Shown in pieces: positions 26,241 through 35,218 of a stretch of DNA of 64,000 nt. Numbering within the stretch: the first letter of the stretch is position 1; the number at the start of each line of letters is the position of its first letter. Under the pieces are notes generated by a model. It was not told the origin of the DNA and made no database searches. It saw only the letters and a list, made by a program, of their open reading frames with translations. Origin of the DNA: Kangiella shandongensis. Lineage in GTDB: Bacteria; Pseudomonadota; Gammaproteobacteria; Enterobacterales; Kangiellaceae. Where the stretch lies: assembly GCF_020005365.1 (NCBI RefSeq), contig NZ_JACNML010000001.1, forward strand, positions 186,001-250,000, written 5' to 3'. A program made the position numbers and the translations under genes.

Positions 26241-27146
26241 TTAATACAAAATTTCATCGTCCACGTCTTCATTAACCTTCGACAACAACCACTCTCTAAA
26301 AGCAACGATCTTAGGCCTGTCATGCGAGTTTTCCGGGCACACCAGATCGTACGAATGACCACTATCCACCACAATATCGAACGGTGCGACCAATCGAGCC
26401 GAGTCCAGGTCCATCTGTGATAGTACGCTATGGCCCATGGCAACACCCTGACCATGACGAGCAGCCTGTAACACCATGCCAGAGTGACTGAATACTGGCC
26501 CCTGATCCGGGTTCACCCCTTTCACATCAGCATGCTTAATCCAGGTACGCCACTCTTCGGTGGTCGCATCGTGTAACAGAGTATGGTTAGCCAAATCTTG
26601 AGGAGTATTCAAGGTTCCCGATTGTGCCAGACCTGGAGAGCAAACAGGCGTTAAGTGCTCTTGAAATAACTGATCACAGTGCAGGCCATCATACTCACCC
26701 TTACCGTAGTAAACCGCAATATCCACATCTTCACGCACAAAATCGACTTCTGTATCAGACGCCTTAATTCGAACATCAATCTCAGGATAGAGCTGGCTAA
26801 ATTCGGCAAGTCGAGGTACCAGCCATAAAGTCGCAAACGTCGGGATCACACTCACCGTTAACGAACCGGTAGCACCCTGTGCCTTAACCTGCTCTGTCGC
26901 ATTAACCAGTTTCTCAAAAATATCACGGATCTTAGGCCAATAGAGCTGCCCTTCGTCCGTCAATAGTAACTTCCTGTTCCTTCGGATAAATAATTCAACA
27001 CCAAGATAGTCTTCTAACGCTTTGATTTGGTGGCTAATTGCAGCCTGAGTGACGAACAATTCTTCTGCCGCTTTTGTAAAACTCAAATGGCGGGCAGCAG
27101 CCTCAAAAGCTCTTAAGCTATTCAATGGGGGCAACCGTCTGGGCAT
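26241..27146 (-). CDS. LysR-family transcriptional regulator, GcvA-like
   Basis: 301 residues. The N-terminus MPRRLPPLNSLRAFEAAARH with LSFTKAAEELFVTQAAISHQI is the GcvA-type winged helix-turn-helix; the ligand-binding domain starts near 90 (GSLTVSVIPTFATLWLVPRL). GcvA controls glycine cleavage in E. coli, but this branch regulates many amino-acid genes. It is divergent from ctlX and convergent with glutamate dehydrogenase, so either may be a target. TAAGGAG precedes the ATG. Confidence 0.88.
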   Translation of the reverse strand: MPRRLPPLNSLRAFEAAARHLSFTKAAEELFVTQAAISHQIKALEDYLGVELFIRRNRKLLLTDEGQLYWPKIRDIFEKLVNATEQVKAQGATGSLTVSVIPTFATLWLVPRLAEFSQLYPEIDVRIKASDTEVDFVREDVDIAVYYGKGEYDGLHCDQLFQEHLTPVCSPGLAQSGTLNTPQDLANHTLLHDATTEEWRTWIKHADVKGVNPDQGPVFSHSGMVLQAARHGQGVAMGHSVLSQMDLDSARLVAPFDIVVDSGHSYDLVCPENSHDRPKIVAFREWLLSKVNEDVDDEILY

Positions 27147-27284
27147 TACCGCTCCTTACATTAATTTTTTTAATCTGAACCATGAAAAAATATCGTTTGA
27201 ATCTGGTCATACAACTGTATATTATTTGACCTGCCTTGAGGGGCAACGCCAAACTAGCTCGCAAGCTAGACTTGGCCTAGACAA

Positions 27285-27313
27285 ATATTTGCCAGATGCC
27301 TCTATTTTGTCAA
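27285..27313 (-). promoter_or_regulatory. Putative sigma70 promoter of the LysR gene
   Basis: On the minus strand a perfect TTGACA (27308-27313) is followed after 17 bases by AAATAT (27285-27290). The resulting leader of about 130 bases contains the inverted repeat CTAGCT / AGCTAG at 27254-27269, a possible operator or hairpin. Confidence 0.5.
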
Positions 27314-27380
27314 AACCCCTTATCAAAAGGCAAACACTTTGTTAATTTTTTTAATGATTAAAGAAATTAACTGAGTTGTT

Positions 27381-27449
27381 TTAAGCGGATAAGCATTGCT
27401 TATTCCGACCAGAAGAATTCTTCTGGTAAGTTGGTAATTTAAGTTTCAT
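27381..27449 (-). CDS. Possible 22-residue peptide with a strong ribosome site
   Basis: On the minus strand AAAGGAG lies seven bases before an ATG that opens MKLKLPTYQKNSSGRNKQ and ends CLSA. The peptide is basic and soluble. It lies inside the gap between the LysR gene and ctlX and contains a 20-base perfect palindrome (27408-27427). I do not recognise it. It could be a leader peptide, a small protein or a chance reading frame. Confidence 0.3.
   Translation of the reverse strand: MKLKLPTYQKNSSGRNKQCLSA
27408..27427. repeat. 20-base perfect palindrome in the lysR-ctlX gap
   Basis: The arms ACCAGAAGAA and TTCTTCTGGT meet with no spacer. It is next to a second imperfect inverted repeat centred near 27396 (GGATAAGC / GCTTATTCC). 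This may be an operator for the neighbouring LysR regulator or the stem of a transcript. Confidence 0.6.
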
Positions 27450-27464
27450 AGACTGACTCCTTTG

Positions 27465-27561
27465 ATTAGCGAGCGGGCATGTTTTATATACCTACCCCCA
27501 TTTGGTCCTTATGACCCGCAGATTGCTAATATACGGCTTGCACATTGCAAGCCTTTTTTTT
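27465..27561 (+). ncRNA. Structured RNA with terminator upstream of ctlX (candidate leader or small RNA)
   Basis: On the plus strand a nested stem forms from ATTAGC (27465-27470) with GCTAAT (27525-27530) and GCGGG (27473-27477) with CCCGC (27515-27519), enclosing a loop of about 37 bases. Four bases later a strong intrinsic terminator follows: GGCTTGCA / TGCAAGCC with eight T residues (27535-27561). No coding sequence precedes it, and the ctlX start lies 35 bases downstream. It therefore ends either a small RNA or an attenuated ctlX leader. I could not match it to a riboswitch class. The rest of the gap 27147-27464 holds the LysR promoter and palindromes described separately. Confidence 0.5.
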
Positions 27562-27595
27562 ATCTTACGAAAATGTACTTTTAATTCTCTTACCT

Positions 27596-28522
27596 ATGTC
27601 GCATACCACTCATTCAATCATCATGGTTCCCCCTGCTGACTTTCATTTTAATGAAGAAACCGCTCAGGATAATGAATTTCAACACAAAACTGACGAGCCC
27701 CACTACCTGATCAAAGAAAGCGCCATAGAAGAATTTAACCTAATGGTGAACCAGTTACGCGATCACCACCTGGAAGTCCTGCTACTGAATAAAAAGCATG
27801 GAGATCCCGAAATGCCCGATGGGGTATTTCCCAATAACTGGTTCTGTACCCGACCAGACGGCAGTATCGATATATTTCCCATGAAAACGGAAAACCGTCG
27901 CCAAGAAGTTCGAATAGAAGCTCTAAACCACCTCTTGCAACACAACGGTTACAAAGTATCGCAAGCTAACGACTTTCGTTATGGTCACGAACGTCTGTTA
28001 GAAGGTACCGGAGCCATGGTTTTTGATCATCGAAATAAAAAAGCCTACGCCTCCCTTTCAGACCGTTGCAACCAGCAAGTGTTCCACCAATATTGCCAGG
28101 AAAGAGGCTACCAGCCAATTGCTTTCCATAGTGTCAGTAGTAAAGGAACGCCGTTTTACCATACCAATATCATGATGAGTATCGGCGAGCAGTTTGCTGC
28201 TGTCTGCCTCGACTCAATAAAAGATCAAGGCGAACGAGAAACCGTCATCAACAGCTTACGTCAGGATAATAAAACCATCATCGATCTGGAGCATGAACAG
28301 GTAGAACACTCTTTCTGCGCCAATATATTACAGTTACGTAATCAAAGAAATGAACCACTCATCGTTTTATCCCAAGCCGCCTTTAATGGGTTTGATAAAA
28401 AACAAAGACAACAGCTGGAAGCTCAGGGACGGCCCATTCCTTGCGATATAAAAACTATCGAATCAGTCGGTGGCGGTAGTGCTCGCTGCATGATCGCCGA
28501 AAACTTTTTACCCAGACAATAA
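27596..28522 (+). CDS. ctlX: Citrulline hydrolase CtlX (arginine deiminase-related)
   Basis: 308 residues from the ATG at 27596; the longer frame starting at 27545 would begin inside the upstream terminator. Motifs include MVPPADFHFNEETAQDN, GVFPNNWFCTRPDG, DIFPM, LEGTGAMVFDH, FYHTNIMMSIG and the C-terminal GGGSARCMIAE with the catalytic cysteine. CtlX proteins of the amidinotransferase fold hydrolyse citrulline to ornithine, CO2 and ammonia. The gene is divergent from a LysR regulator and preceded by a structured terminator, so its expression is probably controlled. It is a second route in this window for breaking a ureido group. Confidence 0.85.
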   Translation: MSHTTHSIIMVPPADFHFNEETAQDNEFQHKTDEPHYLIKESAIEEFNLMVNQLRDHHLEVLLLNKKHGDPEMPDGVFPNNWFCTRPDGSIDIFPMKTENRRQEVRIEALNHLLQHNGYKVSQANDFRYGHERLLEGTGAMVFDHRNKKAYASLSDRCNQQVFHQYCQERGYQPIAFHSVSSKGTPFYHTNIMMSIGEQFAAVCLDSIKDQGERETVINSLRQDNKTIIDLEHEQVEHSFCANILQLRNQRNEPLIVLSQAAFNGFDKKQRQQLEAQGRPIPCDIKTIESVGGGSARCMIAENFLPRQ

Positions 28523-28561
28523 ATAGCCCTTTTACCCAGATACCAGCTTTATATCAGGCAC

Positions 28562-28590
28562 AAAAAAAAGCGGCTCAGAGGCCGCTTTTT
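28562..28590. terminator. Bidirectional terminator
   Basis: AAAAAAGCGGC / GCCGCTTTTT arms between convergent ctlX and the DUF819 gene. Confidence 0.9.
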
Positions 28591-28608
28591 AGGTTAGGTG
28601 GCAGGTGA

Positions 28609-29865
28609 TTAGCCGCCCACAATCATACGCATCATTTCAGCGGTCAGGTAAGCACCGAAGGTACCTACGGCATAACCTAGAATTGCCAGCAACACGCCAA
28701 CAGGTGCTAAGGATGGGTGGAACGCTGCGGCAACCACAGGAGCTGAAGCAGCGCCACCAACGTTGGCTTTACTGCCCACAGCGATAAAGAATGCCGGAGC
28801 TTTGATCGCTTTCGCCACAATGAACAGCAGTAAAATATGGATCATCATCCAGACAGCACCAACAAGGAACAATTGCCACTCTTCAAAGATCTTGAACAGA
28901 TCCATCTTCATACCAATGCTGGCCACCAGCACATAAATAAAGACGGAACCTATTTTGGATGCACCGGCATGCTCGTATTCACGGGTTCGGGTAAAGGAAA
29001 GTCCAATACCAGCGAAGGTTGCAGTTAAGATTAACCATAGGAAGTTGCTATCCAGACTGTATTCTTTGGCCCATTCAAACTGGCCAAAGAAAGGACTTAA
29101 CCAACCACCAATGGCATGTCCCAATGCAACCACACCGAAAGCAACACCAAGAATAATCATATAATCATTCAAGTAAGAAACACGTTCATTTTCACGGGTA
29201 TATTTCTCTACCGTGTGCTTCAGCTCTTCAATACTGGAATTATCAGCACCTAACCTTTTATCCAACGAATCAGATTTTTTGGCCATAATCAGCAGACCAA
29301 TCATCCAAATCTCAGCAACCAACACGTCTACAACAGCCATAGTACCAAACAAGGTATCATTCACTTCATACAATGCTTGCATGGAAGCCTGATTCGCGCC
29401 ACCGCCAATCCAGCTGCCGGCTACGGTGGACATACCTTTCCAGATATCACCAGCCACCCATTCAGGTGAGATCACGTGAAATAGCCAGATGGCAAGTGGA
29501 CCACCAATAACGATACCAATAGTAGCTGTAAAAAACATGGCCAAAGCTCGCCAGCCCAAACCAAAAATCTTTTTCAGATCAATGCTAAGCGTTAACAGAA
29601 ATAAACTGGCTGGTAATAAATAACGTGAGGCAATGTGATAAATATTTTTAGCAGACTCTAGCTCGAATATGCCCAAAGTATTCAATGCACCCGGCACAAA
29701 ATAACACAGCAATAATGCTGGAATGTGTTTGTAAAATTTATGCCAGAAGCCATGCTGACGACTGGATGTATAAAATATAAGTCCTAACACCGCCATAATC
29801 ACGCCAAAGGCAACGGCATCAGACTGAATCAGTGCTACATTCTCTGTAGTATCAGGAGTCTGCAT
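28609..29865 (-). CDS. DUF819 family membrane protein
   Basis: 418 residues with about 11 hydrophobic segments. Typical DUF819 (YjcL-like) stretches are AGSWIGGGANQASM near 150, FLWLILTATFAGIGLSF and FFIAVGSKANVGGAASAPV near 365. A charged cytoplasmic loop, rich in Lys and Glu, lies at about 205-235. The family is thought to transport small molecules; the substrate is not known to me. It is monocistronic, 43 bases downstream of the Mpo1-like gene. Confidence 0.82.
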   Translation of the reverse strand: MQTPDTTENVALIQSDAVAFGVIMAVLGLIFYTSSRQHGFWHKFYKHIPALLLCYFVPGALNTLGIFELESAKNIYHIASRYLLPASLFLLTLSIDLKKIFGLGWRALAMFFTATIGIVIGGPLAIWLFHVISPEWVAGDIWKGMSTVAGSWIGGGANQASMQALYEVNDTLFGTMAVVDVLVAEIWMIGLLIMAKKSDSLDKRLGADNSSIEELKHTVEKYTRENERVSYLNDYMIILGVAFGVVALGHAIGGWLSPFFGQFEWAKEYSLDSNFLWLILTATFAGIGLSFTRTREYEHAGASKIGSVFIYVLVASIGMKMDLFKIFEEWQLFLVGAVWMMIHILLLFIVAKAIKAPAFFIAVGSKANVGGAASAPVVAAAFHPSLAPVGVLLAILGYAVGTFGAYLTAEMMRMIVGG

Positions 29866-29908
29866 CAGTTATCCCCAATGTTAAAAACTGGATTTAAAGT
29901 ATGAAATA

Positions 29909-30376
29909 TTATGAGATTACATGGATCTTACGCAAGAAATAATTCATCTCCCACGCTGGCCCCACGAGTAAAAATAATAAATCTTTGAAAAATGAAGGTT
30001 TTTTACCTTCTATATGGTGCCCGATAAACTGCCCTATCCAGGCTACGATAAACACCACCAATGCGATTTGCCATAAAGCAAAAGGAGCAACCTGCTCAAG
30101 CCAGGCCGTAAAGACCAGCATAACGAGGCTGACCAGCAACATCCCTATAAAAATAGCAAGTCCGAAGCTCAGGTAGAATAGTTGAGCAATGGCTACAAAT
30201 AACGTTGCCCAGTTCACCCATGGGTAAAACTGTAGCACGTCTGGTACCGGAATTGACCATAGAAAGGCCAATACAGCCCACATAATGGCTGGCACACAAA
30301 TCCAATGCAGCAACTTGTTCATCGGGTTTCGATGACTCTCGCTATACTCCGCAATCCACTCCTGGCCAGTTTTCAT
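29909..30376 (-). CDS. DUF962/Mpo1-like membrane protein
   Basis: 155 residues from the ATG at 30376, preceded by GAGGT; an upstream in-frame ATG at 30409 lacks a ribosome site. Family motifs are SHRNPMNKLLHW near the N-terminus and the WIGQFIGHHIEGKKPS segment near 110-125, with histidines that in yeast Mpo1 bind iron. Four hydrophobic helices are visible. Mpo1 is an iron(II) 2-hydroxy fatty acid dioxygenase; many bacteria carry this family without a proven function. The DUF819 gene follows on the same strand. Confidence 0.8.
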   Translation of the reverse strand: MKTGQEWIAEYSESHRNPMNKLLHWICVPAIMWAVLAFLWSIPVPDVLQFYPWVNWATLFVAIAQLFYLSFGLAIFIGMLLVSLVMLVFTAWLEQVAPFALWQIALVVFIVAWIGQFIGHHIEGKKPSFFKDLLFLLVGPAWEMNYFLRKIHVIS

Positions 30377-30501
30377 TAAGGTACCTCGCATTAGACCGAA
30401 AAATATCATATCACAACTTCTTCGACAATTTACGACCAGGCCTCACTGTGATTTCTCTGACTTTTATGTAAACTAACCCAAAAAAGACAAATAACGGTAC
30501 T

Positions 30502-30918
30502 ATGGATTATTTAGAAGAAAAGAACTACCTCTGGGATCACTTTAAATTCAATGCCGAACAGCGCCTGAAAGCCTTCCACTTTTTTGTCACCCTGACCATG
30601 TTCGTCAATGGAGGAGCTTTTGCCGCTTTCGAGAAAGATGCTCACCCAGTCGTTCTCCTACTGATAGGTGGCCTAATCTGCATTCTCGCCGTGGCCTTTG
30701 CTATCCTGGATATGCGAAGTCAGGTACTGTTAAAACTCACGATTCCCGGCCTGATACGTTGCGAAGAGAAGTTTTCAGAAAGCTCTCGGCTATTTGCCCT
30801 GGACGAAGCAAACCTGAGCAGATACCTCCGCTATACCTTTATATTCAGAACTCTATTTGTTTTACAGGGCCTGTTCGGGCTGGCTGTTATCAGTTATTCG
30901 CTTTACCAGTGGTTTTAA
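30502..30918 (+). CDS. Small three-helix membrane protein of unknown function
   Basis: 138 residues. A polar N-terminus (DYLEEKNYLWDHFKFNAEQRLKA) leads into two adjacent transmembrane helices (about 26-44 and 50-70), a cytoplasmic segment with Arg and Glu, and a C-terminal helix (about 110-137). I do not recognise it with confidence; the layout resembles small oligomeric membrane proteins such as RipA-like or SLATT-type proteins. Its last four bases overlap the end of the convergent PLP-enzyme gene. Confidence 0.6.
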   Translation: MDYLEEKNYLWDHFKFNAEQRLKAFHFFVTLTMFVNGGAFAAFEKDAHPVVLLLIGGLICILAVAFAILDMRSQVLLKLTIPGLIRCEEKFSESSRLFALDEANLSRYLRYTFIFRTLFVLQGLFGLAVISYSLYQWF

Positions 30919-31784
30919 GGCGCCTGGCGTCCTTGCAAACCGCCGGTATGAATAACTAGCACCTTACTGCCGCTGCTGATCTGCCCTTCACTGAGCCAGT
31001 CGTGAAGCGCTAAAAATACTTTAGCGTTATACACTTGATCAAGAAGAAACCGATTGCCAGACTCCAGTTCCTGTTGCAGATGTTTCAGACGATCGGTGGT
31101 TTTGGCAAAGCCACCGCAATGATGCCGGGTATCCAGTTCCCAATTCGTATTTTGAGGCAAGTAAACCTGAAGTTGTTCAGTCAAGTATTCGGCACCGGAA
31201 AAAGCAGCCACCCCGACCACTTTACTTTCGGGAAACGCAGAAACTAAGCCACACAAGGTCGCTCCAGAACCACAGCCAACAAAAATATAGTCATAATGCT
31301 GCTGAACCTCGTTGGCAATATCCTTAACTCCCTGAATCGCCAATAGGCTAAAACCGCCTTCGCTGAACCAATAACTATCAGCAAATCTCTGTTGCCAGGC
31401 ATCCCACCGAGTTTTTTTGCGTAACTCCGCGTACTCCACACGGCTCTTAAAGTGCAGCGTCATTCCCCACCGCTGACAGTCTCGTAGTGTCGGTGTTAAC
31501 TCCTGCTCGGGATGAGCACGGACAAACGCTTCCGTTTCTATCCCTAACTTTTTTCCAGCATAAGCCAGCGCATGCAGGTGATTTGACCAGCTGCCACCCA
31601 TTGAGAGTAACCGCGCACAGCCTCTTGCTTGAGCATCGTCCAGCAAGTACTGTAGCTTGCGCCATTTATTGCCGGACACAACAGGGTGCAGCAGATCATC
31701 TCGCTTAATATCAACAGTAACGCCAGACTGGGTAGCTAACGGCCAAATAACGGATTGAATAGGGGATGGTTGAAATGTCAGCAT
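30915..31784 (-). CDS. PLP-dependent D-cysteine desulfhydrase / ACC deaminase family enzyme
   Basis: 289 residues, fold-type II PLP enzyme. The PLP lysine is in VSGNKWRKL near 37-45; SMGGSWSNHLHALAYAG follows as the substrate loop; FVGCGSGATLCG is the phosphate-binding glycine-rich loop; and the end VIHTGGLQGRQ is typical of this family. Members deaminate D-cysteine or 1-aminocyclopropane-1-carboxylate. No sulfur gene is adjacent, so the substrate stays open. Confidence 0.83.
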   Translation of the reverse strand: MLTFQPSPIQSVIWPLATQSGVTVDIKRDDLLHPVVSGNKWRKLQYLLDDAQARGCARLLSMGGSWSNHLHALAYAGKKLGIETEAFVRAHPEQELTPTLRDCQRWGMTLHFKSRVEYAELRKKTRWDAWQQRFADSYWFSEGGFSLLAIQGVKDIANEVQQHYDYIFVGCGSGATLCGLVSAFPESKVVGVAAFSGAEYLTEQLQVYLPQNTNWELDTRHHCGGFAKTTDRLKHLQQELESGNRFLLDQVYNAKVFLALHDWLSEGQISSGSKVLVIHTGGLQGRQAP

Positions 31785-31854
31785 AGATCACTTTAGGTTG
31801 CGTCACCGTTATTCTAACCGACAAAGCCAGTTAACAACACAGCCAAATAAAAAA

Positions 31855-31883
31855 GCCGGTTACTCTGACTAAGAGTAACCGGC
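31855..31883 (-). terminator. Terminator of pstS
   Basis: Twelve-base arms GCCGGTTACTCT / AGAGTAACCGGC with a five-base loop, followed by TTTTTT on the minus strand, 41 bases after the pstS stop. Confidence 0.9.
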
Positions 31884-31923
31884 GAAGTAACACTAAGAGG
31901 TAGAAACTGTTAGTAGAAAACGT

Positions 31924-32886
31924 CTACTTAGCTAGTTTTTTCAATTGCATTTCAGCAACTTTTGCTGGTAGTGGAATGTAACCATCTTTAACAACGACTT
32001 CCTGACCCACTTTAGAAAGAACCATCTTCAGGAATTCTAACTCGATTGGAGCAAGAGGCTTGTTAGGGTGCTTGTTCACGTAGACATAAAGCTGACGACC
32101 TAGTGGGTAATCACCAGAGATAGCATTCTCAGGAGTAGCTTCAACATAGTTGGTGTCGTTCTTTTTAGTTAGCGGTACGGCTTTAACACCAGACGTTTTG
32201 TAACCGATACCTGAGTAACCGATACCATTTTTAGACAAGCTGACTGATTGAACTACAGAAGCAGAACCAGGCTGCTCGTTTACGCTGTTCTTGTAGTCAC
32301 CTTTACACAGTGCTTTCTTCTTGAAGTAACCGTAAGTACCGGATACTGAGTTACGCCCATAAAGCTGAATATCGCCTAGACCGTCGAGCCCCAAATCACT
32401 CCAGTCACCGATATCGCTGTCGCCACCGCACTTGCGAGTTGACGAGAAGATTGAGTCAACTTGTGCAATGGTTAAGCCTTCGACTGGGTTGTCTTTGTGT
32501 ACATAAACGGCTAATGCGTCAATGGCCACAGCGATTGGAGTAGGTTTGTAACCGTGTTTTTTCTCGAAAGCTTCCAACTCTTTATCCTTCATCATGCGGC
32601 TCATAGGACCGAAGTTTGAAGTACCTTCCGTTAATGCTGGTGGCGCCGTAGAAGAACCAGCAGCCTGAATCTGAATGTTAACGTTAGGGTATTGACGCTT
32701 GAACTCTTCAGCCCAAAGTGTCATTAAGTTAGCTAGCGTGTCAGAGCCAACGCTAGAAAGGTTACCAGAGATACCGCTTGTTTTTTTATAAGTAGGTAGT
32801 TTTTCGTCAACTTTTGCTTTAGCCAATGCGCCTACTGACAAAGTTGAAACGGCTGCCGCTAGAGCGACTTTTTTGAATAAGTTCAT
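31924..32886 (-). CDS. pstS: Phosphate ABC transporter substrate-binding protein
   Basis: 320 residues. The signal peptide is [22 protein letters not shown]. Phosphate-site motifs are present: [26 protein letters not shown] and [17 protein letters not shown]. PstS captures phosphate in the periplasm for PstCAB. It sits after phoR, at the far end of the regulon, separated by a 299-base gap with its own triple Pho-box-like array, so it forms an independent, probably highly expressed unit. A strong terminator follows. Confidence 0.95.
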   Translation of the reverse strand: MNLFKKVALAAAVSTLSVGALAKAKVDEKLPTYKKTSGISGNLSSVGSDTLANLMTLWAEEFKRQYPNVNIQIQAAGSSTAPPALTEGTSNFGPMSRMMKDKELEAFEKKHGYKPTPIAVAIDALAVYVHKDNPVEGLTIAQVDSIFSSTRKCGGDSDIGDWSDLGLDGLGDIQLYGRNSVSGTYGYFKKKALCKGDYKNSVNEQPGSASVVQSVSLSKNGIGYSGIGYKTSGVKAVPLTKKNDTNYVEATPENAISGDYPLGRQLYVYVNKHPNKPLAPIELEFLKMVLSKVGQEVVVKDGYIPLPAKVAEMQLKKLAK

Positions 32887-32951
32887 TATAACTCTCCAAA
32901 TGAGTATGTATGATTAACAGACGCTGTCATTATGGGTAGGCAATGTTAAGG

Positions 32952-32984
32952 CCGTGTGACTGCTATATGACGCTTTTATGACAA
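32952..32984 (-). promoter_or_regulatory. Pho box array of three 11-bp repeats upstream of pstS
   Basis: On the minus strand TTGTCATAAAA, GCGTCATATAG and CAGTCACACGG follow each other without a gap. Each copy fits the PhoB half-site (C/T)TGTCATAxAx or close variants. TTAACA about five bases downstream may be the -10 element. The rest of the gap 32887-33185 has no gene. Confidence 0.8.
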
Positions 32985-33185
32985 GTCAGGCTTGCGTTTT
33001 AGAGCTAAGAATGCAGAATGCCACAGAGACACATAAATGATTAAAAATCAGTCACTTACATAGATTCTACCATTTATACAGCCTGACATGACTAAAAACG
33101 ATTTCTTGAAGAGGCTTATGGATATTCACTGGCCACCATACTCCAGGAAACTTAACATAACTGAGTTTATGACACTGGTATCCTA

Positions 33186-34478
33186 TTACGATTTAGGAAA
33201 GTAACAGCTGAACTCACTCCCCTTACCGACGGTGCTTTGTATGTCCAGAAAACCACCGTGTATTTCGAGTACATGCTTCACAATAGCCAGCCCAAGGCCG
33301 GTCCCCCCCTGTGATCGATTACGCCCAGTATCCACTCGGTAAAAACGCTCTGTCAGTCGAGGAATATGTTCCTCTTCAATCCCAGGACCATTATCGCTGA
33401 CGGTCATCACATAGTGTTCGTCCGTCTCTTTCCAGTAGATATCGATCTTGCCGCCCTTTTGCGTATATCGAACGGCATTAAATACCAGGTTTGAGAAAGC
33501 ACTGCGTAACTGTTTTTCCGAACCGGATAATGTCCCATTAGAGTAGGAGTGGAATAATATGGTTTGACTCTTTTCACCACTCAACACCCTCGCCTCGGCA
33601 CAAATACTGTCGAGCATGATATTAATATCGATATCTTTTTTCATGCCGTTTTGCGTTGTATCCTTGGCATCCAGACGAGATAGCAATAATAAATCATCAA
33701 CCAGGTGTCCCATATTCAGCGCCTGCTGACGCATCATCTGTAAGGGCTTTTCGACCTTTGCCAGCTCTGGATACATATCCGGATCGAGCATCTCCAGATA
33801 ACCATGGATAACCGTCAGCGGCGTCCTCAACTCATGAGAAACGTTGGCTACAAAGTCTTGTCGTACGCGCTCTAAGTGATGTTTTTCAGTGACATCACGG
33901 ATCATAACCAAGCGTTGATCATCGTTATAAGGGGTAATATGAATATTGAGTATGACCTTTTCATCAGCAGGCGAATGAATCGTTAATGGCTTTTCATAAT
34001 CGCGTGCCTGCTCGTACTCAATAAAACTTGGATGACGCAGCAGATTAAATAAACGCTGGCCGATATCGGTACTGGCCTTTATACCAAGGAGCTTTTCCGA
34101 TGCCTTATTAAACCAACGGATTTCACCCTGATTACTGATAATTAAGGCACCTTCCTTTAAGGCAGAGGTCGATGCTCTAAACTCAGAAATAATCCCTTTC
34201 AGCTTTTTTAGCTCTTTGCGATTCTTACGCTGCAGAACATAAAGATGGTTAAAAATCTCCCCCCAGATCCCGGGAGCCGACGGCGGATACAGAGATTTGG
34301 ATTTGACCAGCCACTTATACAGCCTGGATAATTGAATCAGGTTCCATACCAGATATGAAAAAATAATAACCGCTATGCAGGCAGCCGCTCTATCGAATAA
34401 CGAACCAATTAGTCCGATAACGACGAGAATAAAAGCTAACGTCCAGAACTCTGCCTGCCAATAACGATTAGTCCACAT
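33186..34478 (-). CDS. phoR: Phosphate regulon sensor histidine kinase
   Basis: 430 residues. Two N-terminal hydrophobic helices (about 10-50) without a large periplasmic part, then a PAS domain (about 95-200), the phosphoacceptor VSHELRTPL near 215, and the ATPase domain with VFNAVRYTQ, SDNGPGI and GGTGLGLAI. This is the PhoR layout. PhoR phosphorylates PhoB when Pst-PhoU signals low phosphate. It lies 11 bases after phoB. Confidence 0.95.
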   Translation of the reverse strand: MWTNRYWQAEFWTLAFILVVIGLIGSLFDRAAACIAVIIFSYLVWNLIQLSRLYKWLVKSKSLYPPSAPGIWGEIFNHLYVLQRKNRKELKKLKGIISEFRASTSALKEGALIISNQGEIRWFNKASEKLLGIKASTDIGQRLFNLLRHPSFIEYEQARDYEKPLTIHSPADEKVILNIHITPYNDDQRLVMIRDVTEKHHLERVRQDFVANVSHELRTPLTVIHGYLEMLDPDMYPELAKVEKPLQMMRQQALNMGHLVDDLLLLSRLDAKDTTQNGMKKDIDINIMLDSICAEARVLSGEKSQTILFHSYSNGTLSGSEKQLRSAFSNLVFNAVRYTQKGGKIDIYWKETDEHYVMTVSDNGPGIEEEHIPRLTERFYRVDTGRNRSQGGTGLGLAIVKHVLEIHGGFLDIQSTVGKGSEFSCYFPKS

Positions 34479-34489
34479 GGCCTTATGCC

Positions 34490-35182
34490 TTATTTGCTCG
34501 AAAAACGATAACCCGACCCACGCACTGTCTGTACATAATTTTCGACATTATATTCCGCCAGAGCTTTACGCAGTCGACGAATATGGACATCAACGGTTCG
34601 CTCCTCAACCACAACTTGCTGTCCCCAGACCGAGTCCAGCAGTTGGCCACGCGAGTACACCCGCTCTGGGTTGCTCATAAAGAAATGTAAGATTTTATAT
34701 TCCGTTGGGCCTAAGTGAACTTCAGTGCCATTGATAAGCACTCGATGGCTAGCAGTGTCAACCTGAATGACACCATGAGTCAACTGCTCACTCGCTTGCG
34801 CCGCCAGTCCACTGCGACGTAATACAGCCTGTACACGAGCCAGCAACTCACGTGGTGAAAATGGCTTAACCACATAGTCATCGGCTCCAACTTCAAGCCC
34901 CTGAACCCGATCATCTTCCTCGCCTCGCGCCGTTAACATAATGACCGGGATCGACTGCATATCCGGATCTTTTTTGAGCTTTTTCGTTAACTCGATTCCT
35001 GAAGCTCCAGGCAACATCCAGTCCACTAAAAACAGATCCGGCTTATAACCATCTTTTATCAGGCCAAACACTCGCTCGGCCGTCGCCGCCTGCTCCACTT
35101 CATACCCGGCTTGCGTCATACAGAAAGCAAGCATTTCTCGGATATCACGTTCATCTTCTAGGATGAGAATATTGGCACTCAT
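34490..35182 (-). CDS. phoB: Phosphate regulon response regulator
   Basis: 230 residues. The receiver domain has acidic residues in LEDERDI and the phosphoacceptor in LVDWMLPG, with VKPFSPREL near 105. The C-terminal OmpR-type winged helix contains LGPTEYKILHFFM, ERVYSRGQLLD, VDVHIRRLRKAL and VRGSGYRF, matching PhoB. It should bind the Pho boxes at 32952, 40741 and 40843. It follows phoU by 36 bases. Confidence 0.96.
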   Translation of the reverse strand: MSANILILEDERDIREMLAFCMTQAGYEVEQAATAERVFGLIKDGYKPDLFLVDWMLPGASGIELTKKLKKDPDMQSIPVIMLTARGEEDDRVQGLEVGADDYVVKPFSPRELLARVQAVLRRSGLAAQASEQLTHGVIQVDTASHRVLINGTEVHLGPTEYKILHFFMSNPERVYSRGQLLDSVWGQQVVVEERTVDVHIRRLRKALAEYNVENYVQTVRGSGYRFSSK

Positions 35183-35218
35183 TGACTTTGTCGACTCCTT
35201 TTTACCCGAATAATAGCC

